From CAYUPI01 sp964446585 (GTDB taxonomy: Bacteria > Verrucomicrobiota > Verrucomicrobiia > Limisphaerales > UBA8199): a stretch of 64,000 nt of DNA. The stretch spans positions 1 through 64,000 of the forward strand of contig CAYUPI010000001.1 in NCBI GenBank assembly GCA_964446585.1. Reading direction: 5' to 3'. Under the pieces are notes generated by a model. The model made no database searches. It was not told the DNA's origin and worked only from the letters and a program-made list of their open reading frames with translations. Shown piece by piece: positions 17,405-26,289 of the stretch (positions within the stretch are counted from its first letter, which is position 1; each line of letters starts with the position of its first letter). The position numbers and the translations under genes were made by a program.

Positions 17405-19900
17405 TTAGTTCGGACCGCTTGCCTGAGAGAGCACGGCGCGATGGATCGGAGCAGGATAAGGAACGTCCGGGCCCTTGGCGACGAACCAGAGGATGCGATT
17501 CAGCTCATCCTCGGGCGCGCGATCGTAGTCGCGGAAATCCATGGCGCGCGATTGTTTGGCGAAGGGGGATTTCGAGGTGTTCTTGGCGCTCAGGTCCACT
17601 TGCGGCGTCAGGAGAGTAAAGGCGCTGGGCCGGGTCCTTTTCTGAAAGGAATTGAACATCGGAGTTGCGCCGGCGTCGTATTGCGTTAGCGGGGGCAGAC
17701 CGAGGATCAGTTCAATGGTCCGGACCATGCTGGCCGTCGTGTAGAGCGTGCTGTCAACGTAACCACGCCTGCAATAGGGGCTGATGACAAGGCCCGGTGT
17801 GCGGTGCGCGTCCACGTGGTCGGGGCCATTCTGCGCGTCATCCTCGATGATGAAGATGGCCATTTCTCGCCAAAATCGGCTCCGCATGGCGGCCTCGACG
17901 ATCATACCGACGGCGATGTCATTGCTCGCGACGGAAGAATCAGGAGTGAACGCCCCCGGGGTCGTGCCACGGGTGTGATTCTCGCCAAGGGACATGATCG
18001 TAAAGCGAGGCAGGGTGCCGGTCTTTTCCGCCTCCTGCAAGTCGGCAATCCAGCAACTGGCACGCTCCGGATCTCGTTGTCCAATCCAGTTGCCTCGGTT
18101 GATGGAAGGCACTCGCCGTGCGCCTTCGCCGTAATTCTTGTAGCTCAGGCCGTGGCGATGGCACAGGTCCCACAAGTAACCCGCGGCAGGGACTTCCATC
18201 TCGTCGTTGCCCGGCAATCGGCCATGGCTGGAATAAGAAATGATCCAGGACCGCTGGTTGAAATCGGTGGCAATCGCGGCATCGCACCAACTGTGACCAT
18301 CGACGCTGACTTCGCCGTTGCAATAGAGATTGTCCAACAGCACAAAATCGCGTGCGAGTTGATGCTGATTGGGAGTTATTTTCTCGCCATACATCACCAG
18401 GTTGGGATCACCGTTGCCGGCCGACCGGCCCTTGGCGTCCCTAAAGTCGCCAAAAACCTGATCGTAAGTTCGGTTCTCTTTAATGATGTAGAGTACGTAT
18501 TTGATAGGACAGGGCTGGCCGACGCGATCCGGAACCACCGTTTCACTGGGCATGGGCGCCCGCTGAAGCGAATCGGGGCGGTACGGGCAATTGCGGCGGA
18601 CTTGTCCCACGTAAGCCCGCAGTTGCGCCGGGTCCGGACGGCTAATAAACGAAATCGAGCCCTCGAATGTGGCCCCGATATAATCGAATGGCGGGGGCAC
18701 ATGAAGCTTTCGGACCAAGGAAGTCTGGGGGGGAAAATTTGCCCGCGACTCCAACCCCTTGCCATTGGCGACGAGCAGAGTCTGTTTGTTCGGGTCCACA
18801 GCCACGGCCGTCGGATACCAGCCGACCGGGATGAACCCGTCCACGCGTGAAACAGCGGAATCGGAGATATCGACGACCATCACGTCGTTGTTGTCCGCGT
18901 TAGCCACGAAGAGCGTTCGGCCGTCCGGGGTGATGGCCAATCCGTCCGGCGTGGAACCTTCAGGCGACTGGGGATAGAGCGAAGTTGAAATGATTTCGCG
19001 CGTGCCTTCCCAGATGCGGCGCTCGGGACTGGCCGCCGGTCCCGGCTGCTCCACCGAACGGGTCTGGATGACCTGGACGGTGTTATCCCCCGAGCAGGCG
19101 ACGAAGAGGCGGCCATCCGGCGCCAAGGCCAATTCGTTCGGGCGGATTCCGACGGCGATATCATTGACTCGCCGGTTCTTTTCCGTATCGACAATGCTTA
19201 TACTGCGACTACCCCAGTTGCTGACGTAGAGATGACGTTTATCGGCGCCCAGGAGGCACGAGTGCGGATGCAGGCCCACCGGCACGGTGGCCTCCAAGGC
19301 CAGTGTGTCAGCATTGAGGACCCACACTTCATGGTTACCCTCGTTGCAGACATAAAGCTTGCCGGTGACTGGATGAACGGCAATTCCAGCTAAAAATGTT
19401 TGCGCTTTGTCCGGGAGCGGTTCGGCAGCTTTGTCGGCAGTCGCCTGGCCGTCCGCATAGTTAATGACATGGATTTTGCCGGAATCGCCGCCCGACACAT
19501 AAATGCGCCGGCCATCGCGGCTGAACGCCAGACCGTTCCAAACTTCGGGCAGTGGCAGGAACTGTTTTACCTTCCGGCCCGCCAGGTCCACCAGCGTCAA
19601 TCCGGTCTTCCGGAAGCCGCCGCTGGCCACCGCCATTGTTTTCTTGTCGGGCGCAAGGACCATCTTCAGGGCCATGTCGCTGATGGGCAGATGCTCGCCG
19701 CTGGGCGTAACGCCCCAGCCGTTAAATAACAAATTGGCGTTTGGCCGGAGGCCCTGGCGCGCGCGGACTTCAGGAGCGTTCACATCCTCGGTTGCCTTGC
19801 GCGTTGCGGCCGATTGCGCCTGAGTGGAGCCGCAACTCACCGCAAGCAACATGGCCAGGAGCTGGAAAGAATTAGGTCTTGAATTGGATGAAGCCTTCAT
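17405..19900 (-). CDS. YncE propeller and phosphoesterase fusion
   Basis: 831 residues. A signal peptide (LLAMLLAVSCGSTQAQS) is followed by a seven-bladed YncE-like propeller (residues about 60-400; repeats such as GLAFSRDGRRIYVSGGD and ELALAPDGRLFVACSGDN). A phosphoesterase-family domain of alkaline-phosphatase fold comes next (PIKYVLYIIKENRTYDQVFG; VDGHSW; IFIIEDDAQNGPDHVDAHR; GLVISPYCRRG). The predicted metal-ligand residues (Glu and Asn in IKENRT, Asp and His in the DDAQNG...DAHR block) are present. Probably a periplasmic or secreted phosphodiesterase; substrate unknown. It converges with the upstream operon, with only 9 bases between stop codons. Confidence 0.88.
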   Translation of the reverse strand: MKASSNSRPNSFQLLAMLLAVSCGSTQAQSAATRKATEDVNAPEVRARQGLRPNANLLFNGWGVTPSGEHLPISDMALKMVLAPDKKTMAVASGGFRKTGLTLVDLAGRKVKQFLPLPEVWNGLAFSRDGRRIYVSGGDSGKIHVINYADGQATADKAAEPLPDKAQTFLAGIAVHPVTGKLYVCNEGNHEVWVLNADTLALEATVPVGLHPHSCLLGADKRHLYVSNWGSRSISIVDTEKNRRVNDIAVGIRPNELALAPDGRLFVACSGDNTVQVIQTRSVEQPGPAASPERRIWEGTREIISTSLYPQSPEGSTPDGLAITPDGRTLFVANADNNDVMVVDISDSAVSRVDGFIPVGWYPTAVAVDPNKQTLLVANGKGLESRANFPPQTSLVRKLHVPPPFDYIGATFEGSISFISRPDPAQLRAYVGQVRRNCPYRPDSLQRAPMPSETVVPDRVGQPCPIKYVLYIIKENRTYDQVFGDFRDAKGRSAGNGDPNLVMYGEKITPNQHQLARDFVLLDNLYCNGEVSVDGHSWCDAAIATDFNQRSWIISYSSHGRLPGNDEMEVPAAGYLWDLCHRHGLSYKNYGEGARRVPSINRGNWIGQRDPERASCWIADLQEAEKTGTLPRFTIMSLGENHTRGTTPGAFTPDSSVASNDIAVGMIVEAAMRSRFWREMAIFIIEDDAQNGPDHVDAHRTPGLVISPYCRRGYVDSTLYTTASMVRTIELILGLPPLTQYDAGATPMFNSFQKRTRPSAFTLLTPQVDLSAKNTSKSPFAKQSRAMDFRDYDRAPEDELNRILWFVAKGPDVPYPAPIHRAVLSQASGPN

Positions 19901-20043
19901 AGACAGAAGCCAGCCTGAAATATTTGGCGGAGAAATGCAATGCTTGATTCGCAGGTCGGACTCCTCGGACTAGTCCGACCGCAGCCACCAAGAACCATCA
20001 CACGATCTTGACTCACGCGATTCGAATCGCATGATTCTTGAAA

Positions 20044-20916
20044 ATGGCTTCGAAGAGATACCCTGCGGGGAGAGTGGCACTGATTGCAATCCTAAGCACG
20101 TACCTCGGTATGGTTGCCGCCTCGGCAGCAGAGCCACCGCTGCCGGCCGCAAGACCGCAGACAATTCGCATCGCGGGCATAGTCTTGAAGTGGCGGCGAG
20201 GCGACAAGGAAGCCAACTATCGCCGGGTCGAACCGCTTATCCGCGAAGCCGCCGCCCACGGAGCCCAAATCGTCTGCACCACAGAATGTTTCCTGGACGG
20301 CTACGCCATCGCGGACAAATCCATTCCGCTGGAACAGTACCGCGTGTTGGGCGAACCGATACCGCAAGGCGAATACTATCAAAAGCTGGCCGGCCTGGCC
20401 CGGGAGCTGAAGATTCTTCTGATCGCCGGAATGCTTGAGGCCGATGGCGAAGCGCGCTACAACACGGCCGTTTCGATCAACCCCAAGGGCGAACTCATCG
20501 GCAAGTACCACAAGCAGCAGCTTGACCACGAAGCAGTTCGGAACACCGCGGGCACCAACTCGACCGTGTGTGTGACTCCTCAAGGCAAAATCGGGGTCAT
20601 GATTTGCGCCGACCGCCGCATTCCGAAGATCGTCGAAGGTTTCTGTGAGCGGGGCGCTGATTTCCTGATTTGCCCTTCCGGTGGCATGTTTGGACCCAAG
20701 AAAAACGATCCCATCGTCCAGGCGCGCTCACGGGAAAATCATAAATACATCGTCTTCGTACATCCGTCGGAATTCCTCGTCACGGCACCGGATGGCACGA
20801 TCGTTCAGCAGACCCTTCTCGGAGACAGGCTCGTGATCTCGCCGGACCAGATCGGGACGGAAGCTGATTCGAAGCGCGTGTTTTATTTCGATCTGCCGAA
20901 GGGATTCAGACATTAA
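20044..20916 (+). CDS. carbon-nitrogen hydrolase (nitrilase fold), exported
   Basis: About 290 residues, C-N hydrolase superfamily. The Glu-Lys-Cys triad is visible: Glu in CTTECFLDGYA, Lys in GKYHKQQL and Cys in VMICADRRIPK. The N-terminus has a signal-like hydrophobic stretch (GRVALIAILSTYLGMVAASAA), unusual for cytoplasmic amidases and suggesting export or membrane anchoring. Start could be TTG at 20038 or ATG at 20044; I give the ATG. The enzyme hydrolyses an amide or nitrile C-N bond; the specific substrate cannot be read from sequence. Single-gene unit. Confidence 0.85.
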   Translation: MASKRYPAGRVALIAILSTYLGMVAASAAEPPLPAARPQTIRIAGIVLKWRRGDKEANYRRVEPLIREAAAHGAQIVCTTECFLDGYAIADKSIPLEQYRVLGEPIPQGEYYQKLAGLARELKILLIAGMLEADGEARYNTAVSINPKGELIGKYHKQQLDHEAVRNTAGTNSTVCVTPQGKIGVMICADRRIPKIVEGFCERGADFLICPSGGMFGPKKNDPIVQARSRENHKYIVFVHPSEFLVTAPDGTIVQQTLLGDRLVISPDQIGTEADSKRVFYFDLPKGFRH

Positions 20917-20949
20917 TCCGGAAACCTCGCAAAGCCTGTTTAGGAAATC

Positions 20950-21030
20950 CGCTGATGTGTGGGAGCGGATGTCGGGCGAAAAATCCAACTCGATCAGAGC
21001 CTCATAACGTCGGCTCCTACAATATCTAGA
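20950..21030. repeat. imperfect inverted repeat between nitrilase and esterase genes
   Basis: The 121-base gap between the convergent nitrilase and esterase genes holds GTGGGAGCGGATGT (20961-20974) and, inverted, ACGTCGGCTCCTAC (21008-21021). Together they make an imperfect stem around an A/T-rich core. It could act as a bidirectional terminator or be a dispersed intergenic repeat; the sequence alone does not decide. Confidence 0.35.
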
Positions 21031-21037
21031 CACGCTG

Positions 21038-22000
21038 TCAGTGTTTCCGGTGGTGATCGAGGAATTCGAGCATTTGGTGGTAGGTCCGCGCGGCGATTTC
21101 GTCATCCACCTTCCTCCTGAAACCGTGGCCGCCGTCAGGAATGGTGATGAATTGATGTTCGACGCCTTTGGCCGTGAGTTCTTTGTCCATTTGAACCGAG
21201 AGAGCGTACGGCACGTCGGTGTCTTTGGTGCCGTGGATGAGCAGTGTTGGTGGATATTCTTTCGTTACATTGCGCACCGGGCAAAACGGGTCGAACGCCC
21301 GTGGCTCAGTGTCCGGGTCGCGCCCGGTGACGACCTTCGGCCAGAGTCCCTGTTGCCGGCAATAAAGATAGAGCTTGCCGCTGCCAGGTTTCTCAGCCTC
21401 CTCCTTGGTCACTAGCGGCTGCTGACGATAGAATGCGTCGGGCCGGCTGTACCAATCGCCCGCGATATCTCCGTAGCCCCAAAACGAGACCAGCGCGCGC
21501 GGACGGGGCTCGATGCAGAAGCCGGTCATTTGCGTCAGGTAGCCGCCGGCGGATTGGCCCATCACAAAGATTTGGTCTGGATCAATCCGGAAAAGCTTCG
21601 GTCCGCTCTGCCGTACCCAGGCGCAGGCGTCGCGGACGTCCTCGATAATCGCCGGCAGTTTCACCTGCGGTGCCTCCCGGTAGTCGATGGACACGACGAC
21701 GTAGCCGCCGTCGAGCAGCGCGGCCAGCAGCGACCCGGGTCGAGGGGTCATTTTTCGATCACCCATCATGAGCGCGCCGCCATGGATGAAAACAACGACC
21801 GGCCGCACCGTGTCGCCCGGCGGTTGATGGACGTCAGCCTGCAATCCGTTTTCCTGGCCGGCCAGGGATTTGTATGTGTAAGTCTTGAGGGTCGGTCCAT
21901 CGGCTTGGGAGGCCAGCGGAGCGGCCGTGACCGCCAACAACAGAAGAGTCGCAGTGACCGATCTTGACTTGTGCGAGTTTGCAAAGATCCGAGGGTTCAT
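21038..22000 (-). CDS. alpha/beta hydrolase (esterase/lipase), exported
   Basis: 320 residues with signal peptide (SRSVTATLLLLAVTAAPLASQA). The oxyanion-hole motif is VVFIHGGALMMG, the nucleophile elbow MGQSAGGYL, the acid region LLIHGTKDTDVPY and the catalytic His DGGHGF: a complete Ser-Asp-His triad of the BD-FAE/hormone-sensitive-lipase-like group. It likely deacylates carbohydrates or small esters outside the cytoplasm. The start at 22000 is chosen for the signal peptide; the frame is open much further upstream, but that part looks non-coding and contains a repeat. Confidence 0.87.
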   Translation of the reverse strand: MNPRIFANSHKSRSVTATLLLLAVTAAPLASQADGPTLKTYTYKSLAGQENGLQADVHQPPGDTVRPVVVFIHGGALMMGDRKMTPRPGSLLAALLDGGYVVVSIDYREAPQVKLPAIIEDVRDACAWVRQSGPKLFRIDPDQIFVMGQSAGGYLTQMTGFCIEPRPRALVSFWGYGDIAGDWYSRPDAFYRQQPLVTKEEAEKPGSGKLYLYCRQQGLWPKVVTGRDPDTEPRAFDPFCPVRNVTKEYPPTLLIHGTKDTDVPYALSVQMDKELTAKGVEHQFITIPDGGHGFRRKVDDEIAARTYHQMLEFLDHHRKH

Positions 22001-22220
22001 GGCGGCTGAACCTAGGATGGCGGGCCTCCTCCGCCAACCAGAAAATGCGAGTCGGAAGGGAGAGTTAGGGTTACAGGTTGCTTGCTGTGCCGGTCGTGCC
22101 AGTATCTTGGCGATGGGTTCCAGGAAAAAGCACCGGACGGAGGGCGGGGACTTTGCCCAGTTAACCCATGGCAGCGGCAGTGCGCACCGTCCGCAGTCGG
22201 CGCCAGCCGCAACCGAATCA

Positions 22221-22318
22221 CGCGAAGCGTGTGGAGTGCGCGGAGCTTGCTCCCGCTTTTGTCCACCCCTTACCATTCGAAAGCGCCGGCAAGCCGGTCG
22301 CACTCCATACGCTCCGCG
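22221..22318. repeat. long imperfect inverted repeat with internal hairpin (copy 2)
   Basis: The 340-base gap between the divergent esterase and unknown gene (22001-22340) contains a 20-bp arm CGCGAAGCGTGTGGAGTGCG (22221-22240). Its near-complement is CGCACTCCATACGCTCCGCG (22299-22318), with two mismatches. Inside, at 22283-22306, is AAGCGCCGGCAAGCCGGTCG followed by CACTCC, a second copy of the hairpin family seen at 7702 and 25898. Apart from this element and presumably two promoters I see nothing else in the gap. Confidence 0.65.
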
Positions 22319-22340
22319 AACCAGGAGGCAGTTCCCCAGT

Positions 22341-24113
22341 TTGAGCGGATTTTACGGCGATCGTGAGGCATTTAGATCGAGCTTGGGAAGAGTCTGCTGC
22401 GTTTGGCTCGGGCTGTTAGTGCTCGCGACGGCCTGCCAATGTGCTTCCGCTCCAGGAGAGCCGCTGCAAGTCAGCGTTTATTGCACGGCGGGAGACGTCC
22501 AGCGGCATCTGGCAACAGCAGAAGGCAGGCAACAGACGTTGCGCCGACTCGAACCTTTGCACGTCACTCACCTTTTTCTGGAGGGCCGGCGCGGGGATGA
22601 ATATGTCCCGGCCAGTCAGTTGCGTGAGCTGCGAGAGTACTTTGCGACGAACGGGATCCATTGCAGCGGGGGAATCGCGACCGTCCCGGGCCGCGCGTTT
22701 GGCACACGCCAGAAGTCGGGGTTGGAATGGCTGAACTGGGAGAGTCCCAAAAGCCGAGCGGACGTTACTCGGTTCTTCGCGGAGGACGCACCCTTATTCG
22801 ACGAGTTGATCGTGGACGATTTTTTTTGCACGGGCGATGTTTCGTCGGAATCCGAGCGAGCCAAGGGCGCGCGCTCGTGGGGAGAATACCGGCGGGACCT
22901 GTTGGTTGGGTTGATCAAACCGGTGATGAGAAGGCCCGCGCAAAACGGCAGCCGGCGGACGCGCCTTATCATTAAGTTTCCGCAGTGGTATGACCGGTTT
23001 CAACTTTTTGGCTACGACCCGCCGCGGATGTCGGCACAAGTCGATCAGGTGTGGGTAGGCACGGAAGTCCGCGACCCGGACACGCAGCGAATGGGATTTG
23101 TCCAGCCGACGGAAGGCTACATGAACTTCCGCTGGCTGTCTTCCCAGGCCGGGGTCAAGGTGCGAGGAGCATGGTTCGATCATATCGAATGCAGCGCCCA
23201 GCAATTCGTGGATCAGGCATATCAAAGCGTGTTGGCTGGAGCCGAGGAACTGACGCTCTTCCGGTTGGGAGATTTGATGGAAGGACATCCGGGCGATGCC
23301 TTCCTGGCCAGCAGGATGCCGCACCTGATGTCATTGGCCGAGCACGTCCGCGGGAAATCGCGACTCGGCATTGCTTACTACAAGCCGCCGGGGAGCGAGG
23401 GTGACGAAAATCTATACCTGGCGGATTACCTTGGCATGGTCGGATTGCCGATTTTGCCCGAGGCGAGCTATCCGAAGTATGCCGCCGCGGCCTTCCTGCC
23501 TGTGCAGGCCGCAGCGGACGCGATGCTGTTGGATAAGATGCGGCGGCACCTCAAACGCGGCGCGGTAGTGGTCGTGACGCCGGCCCTGCTGCGCGCCCTC
23601 GGGAGCAAGGCGGCCGGGCTGGCAGGTATCGACCTGGGCCCAAAGGACCTGCCGGCTTTGGCCCCCATCGTTCGGGTTGCCTCAGAACCTCTGGCTTTGG
23701 AAACGCCGCTTGAAATCGACGCAGCCATCGAGGCTCACGGTTGCGAGGTCAGCGCGAGCGCATTTGTCAGTGCGCAGCCAGTCCCGCTGCTGACACGCCG
23801 AGCGGTGGAGCGTGGCGAGCTTTGGGTCCTGAATGTTCGAACCTTTTCTGATAGGGATTTTCGCGGAACCGGCGAGCGGCTGCTTGCGCCCCGGCAATTG
23901 GGACTGCCGAGAATTCCTCAACCGTTAGCGGACTTGATTCGAGCCAGTCTAATGAAACCGTTCGGCAAGGTCTTTCGTGCGCCCGCCGGTGTGGCCTTGG
24001 TTTTGTTTGATCGCGGGAGTTGTGTTTACAACTTTCACAGCGAACCGGTTCGTGTTCAACTGGGCGAGGAGAGCGTGGACCTTGCCGCCAACGCCTGTCT
24101 CTGGCGGGAATGA
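22341..24113 (+). CDS. unknown secreted protein, glycosidase-like barrel
   Basis: About 590 residues; I do not recognise a named family. A signal or lipoprotein-like N-terminus (VWLGLLVLATAC) precedes a segment that reads like a TIM-barrel glycosidase (VTHLFLEGRRGDEY; YFATNGIHCSGGIATVPG; FDELIVDDFFCTGD; RLIIKFPQWYDRFQ; GAWFDHIECSAQQF). The Asp-Asp in LIVDDFF sits where such barrels carry acidic catalytic residues, but this is inference. The C-terminal third looks like a beta-sandwich. No ATG lies close to the signal; TTG at 22341 (with AGGAGG 12 bases upstream) or TTG at 22383 are the best starts, so the start is uncertain. An ATG far upstream (21885) would run antisense through the esterase gene and the repeat. 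Confidence 0.65.
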   Translation: MSGFYGDREAFRSSLGRVCCVWLGLLVLATACQCASAPGEPLQVSVYCTAGDVQRHLATAEGRQQTLRRLEPLHVTHLFLEGRRGDEYVPASQLRELREYFATNGIHCSGGIATVPGRAFGTRQKSGLEWLNWESPKSRADVTRFFAEDAPLFDELIVDDFFCTGDVSSESERAKGARSWGEYRRDLLVGLIKPVMRRPAQNGSRRTRLIIKFPQWYDRFQLFGYDPPRMSAQVDQVWVGTEVRDPDTQRMGFVQPTEGYMNFRWLSSQAGVKVRGAWFDHIECSAQQFVDQAYQSVLAGAEELTLFRLGDLMEGHPGDAFLASRMPHLMSLAEHVRGKSRLGIAYYKPPGSEGDENLYLADYLGMVGLPILPEASYPKYAAAAFLPVQAAADAMLLDKMRRHLKRGAVVVVTPALLRALGSKAAGLAGIDLGPKDLPALAPIVRVASEPLALETPLEIDAAIEAHGCEVSASAFVSAQPVPLLTRRAVERGELWVLNVRTFSDRDFRGTGERLLAPRQLGLPRIPQPLADLIRASLMKPFGKVFRAPAGVALVLFDRGSCVYNFHSEPVRVQLGEESVDLAANACLWRE

Positions 24114-24121
24114 GGGAAGCA

Positions 24122-25162
24122 TCAGAGCGGCGGCTCGTCAGGGATGCTATCGGCGGTTGTGAGGAAAGCGCGATAATCAACGCGGACCGTTTTTTTGGCA
24201 GGAATCCAGCGATAACCGGGAACACCGAAAAGGCTTCCGCGCTCGATCATCTGGCGGCGTGACTCAGGCATCGGCGAGACGCCGAATTCCATGCCGCGAG
24301 TGATCGTGTGGCCGTTCCAAGGCGGCGCCGTCCGGCAGTGGTTCTCCTCCCAGATCCCCAGCCACGGGAAATCCGCTCTCTTCCAAACGTAGCCGATCAG
24401 CACTTTCGATTTGGGTGACCAGGCCAGGAAGAAAGCATCTTCACTGCGCGGATCCATGAGATGCGTCGAGAAGGCACCCGAGACCGGTCGATCGATGAAC
24501 ACGCGCATATCGACGGTGCCACCGTTCAGAGCGGGTACGTGCGGCCAATCGAACTCAGCGCCGATTTTCATGTAGCCCTTGCCGCCGGTGAAGTCGGACT
24601 CAATGACTTTGGACTTGGTTGCCGAAGCGCGAAATTGTGTGCTCCCGGGCTCTACGAAGGGATCACCCAGGGTGACATGCTGGGTCCAAGCGACGGGCCG
24701 GTCGAGCGCCGAGAGATTCTCGACCTCTTCAGAAATGTGGACCACGCTCGGCGGGGCGAAGGAGATGTTTCGGGCGAATCGCAACTGTGCCTGCGGAAAC
24801 GTGGCGCTCTGCCTAAGAGCGCCGTTGCTTACCGTGATTTCGTAGGGCGCCACCGAGGCCTCGCCATGCACCGTCATTCCCGCGGCAGCCTCCTCGTCTG
24901 ACGGACCGCCGAAAATGTCCATGCACAGGTTATGGCCCATCAGGCCCGCGAGCAGCTTGCTTTCGGAGTTTCGGCCATATTCGGGGTGTTTCGAGGCCTC
25001 GTAAGAGGATGGTTCGAGCGAGGGCCAGGGCGGAATCCACAGAGGATTGATCCCTGTCGGTTTGTGGAAAAGCTCGGCGATATGGCCGCCTTCAGTCAGG
25101 ACTGTCACGCGGAGCATTTTGTTTTCGATCTGAACTGCCTTTCGATTTCGGTAGGTGGTCAT
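24122..25162 (-). CDS. galactose mutarotase-like (aldose 1-epimerase fold) protein
   Basis: 346 residues starting MTTYRNRKAVQIENKML. It has the beta-supersandwich pattern of aldose-epimerase/mutarotase-like domains: RVTVLTEGGHIAELFHKPTG, a central VHGEASVAPYEI with a His, and VAWTQHVTLGDPFVE. The epimerase-type catalytic His/Glu pair cannot be assigned with confidence. It lacks a signal peptide. Start 25162 is chosen because residues upstream in frame (to 25414) are antisense to the pilin-like gene. It may act on sugar anomers or simply bind carbohydrate. Confidence 0.75.
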   Translation of the reverse strand: MTTYRNRKAVQIENKMLRVTVLTEGGHIAELFHKPTGINPLWIPPWPSLEPSSYEASKHPEYGRNSESKLLAGLMGHNLCMDIFGGPSDEEAAAGMTVHGEASVAPYEITVSNGALRQSATFPQAQLRFARNISFAPPSVVHISEEVENLSALDRPVAWTQHVTLGDPFVEPGSTQFRASATKSKVIESDFTGGKGYMKIGAEFDWPHVPALNGGTVDMRVFIDRPVSGAFSTHLMDPRSEDAFFLAWSPKSKVLIGYVWKRADFPWLGIWEENHCRTAPPWNGHTITRGMEFGVSPMPESRRQMIERGSLFGVPGYRWIPAKKTVRVDYRAFLTTADSIPDEPPL

Positions 25163-25179
25163 AAGTGTTCGACGCTTGC

Positions 25180-26034
25180 TCACCACATGTTCCAGTAAGA
25201 ACCTGCCTGGAAAGCCCAGTAATTGGTCATAGCGCGGATGTTCTTCCACTGGACGGACCCGTCGAGCAGGGCGACATTGCCGCCTCTGGCGCCGACCTGG
25301 GGCGATTTGGTCAGCTTCTTGACCCAGAGGAAGGGGATGCTGCCGTCGCGCGCCGCGCCGCCCTGGCAATGCGGCGCTATCACCCAACCCGTGCCGCCAA
25401 TCGGCTCCGCCCATGCGTTCAGGTCACAGGCCAGAGTCAGAAGTGGGCTCTCGGTGAATTTTTGTGGCGAGACCCACTTCGGATTTGGCTCGCCCGACCA
25501 GGGCTTCTTGTGCCCTCCGTTGTAACTGTAGCCAATCACCCAGCCAATTCCATCCACGAAATATTGAAAGGTGCCAGCCAGACTGGGGCAGGTGCTCATG
25601 TTGGTGCCGCTGTACTGTTTGATGGCGTTGAAAGTATTCGTGCTAATCCAGATTGTATGTGAGGCGCCATCGTCACGGTAGCCCTGAGGCAGCCGATCGC
25701 GATTGTCGTTGCCGTACATCTGCAGCGCCAGTCCAAGTTGCCGCAAGCTGCTCTGACAGGTGGACCGACGAGCTTTTTCCTTCGCCGAAACCAACGCCGG
25801 CAACAGTATCGCCGCCAGGATTGCGATGATGGCGATGACGACGAGCAATTCGATAAGTGTGAAGGCGGCCCCGATGGACGTGCGCAACTGAAGGAAAGCG
25901 CCAGCAAGCTGGCGCCCTCCAAAACCGTGCGGAGGAAGGCGGGGTGCCTGCATTGTGAGGAGCGCCGCAGCGTCCGACCGGTGGCAGCGAGAAGCGCCCC
26001 AGGTGCTGGGTCGAGGCAACGCAGGCGATTTCAT
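25180..26034 (-). CDS. prepilin-type cleavage/methylation protein (type II pseudopilin-like)
   Basis: 284 residues. Contains the prepilin peptidase site and hydrophobic helix AFTLIELLVVIAIIAILAA followed by LLPALVSAKEKAR, the common Verrucomicrobia/Planctomycetes DUF1559-type form. Its C-terminus has RGGNVALLDGSVQWKN, a variant of the H-X9-DG region of that family. It is probably exported by a type II/IV-pilus-like machine. Odd: the leader before FTLIELL is about 57 residues, far longer than usual, and part of it is encoded by the GCGCC hairpin repeat (25898-25920). The true start may be internal: ATG at 25953, or a non-ATG codon closer to the cleavage site. Confidence 0.85.
   Translation of the reverse strand: MKSPALPRPSTWGASRCHRSDAAALLTMQAPRLPPHGFGGRQLAGAFLQLRTSIGAAFTLIELLVVIAIIAILAAILLPALVSAKEKARRSTCQSSLRQLGLALQMYGNDNRDRLPQGYRDDGASHTIWISTNTFNAIKQYSGTNMSTCPSLAGTFQYFVDGIGWVIGYSYNGGHKKPWSGEPNPKWVSPQKFTESPLLTLACDLNAWAEPIGGTGWVIAPHCQGGAARDGSIPFLWVKKLTKSPQVGARGGNVALLDGSVQWKNIRAMTNYWAFQAGSYWNMW
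25898..25920. repeat. hairpin repeat, copy 3, inside pilin leader
   Basis: Perfect 8-bp stem GCGCCAGC/GCTGGCGC with 2-base loop (25898-25915) followed by CCTCC. Matches the hairpins at 7702-7724 and 22283-22306. It lies within the long N-terminal leader of the pilin-like gene. Confidence 0.5.
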
Positions 26035-26289
26035 TGTTCACCGGGCATTGTATTCCGCGGAAAAAGATTACACTTCGGAAACGTCGCTGGCAAAATAATG
26101 CTGTCAAATTCTCTTGCGAGAAGCTTGAGGGCAGTGGATTGACTTTCCAGAACGTCACTTTAGTCTTGGCTCAACTTAGAAGCTCCATAGCTTTGACAAC
26201 GGTCCAGGAACTAATGACCTGGGGCCACACTGAATATTTCATTGTCAGCTCTAGACGGCCGGTGGATTAATGGTTAGGCCGATGAACGC

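Noticed and set aside
21885..22340. Upstream extension of the unknown secreted protein to ATG 21885
   Set aside because: The extension is antisense to the esterase N-terminus and crosses an inverted repeat; the signal sequence appears only after 22383.
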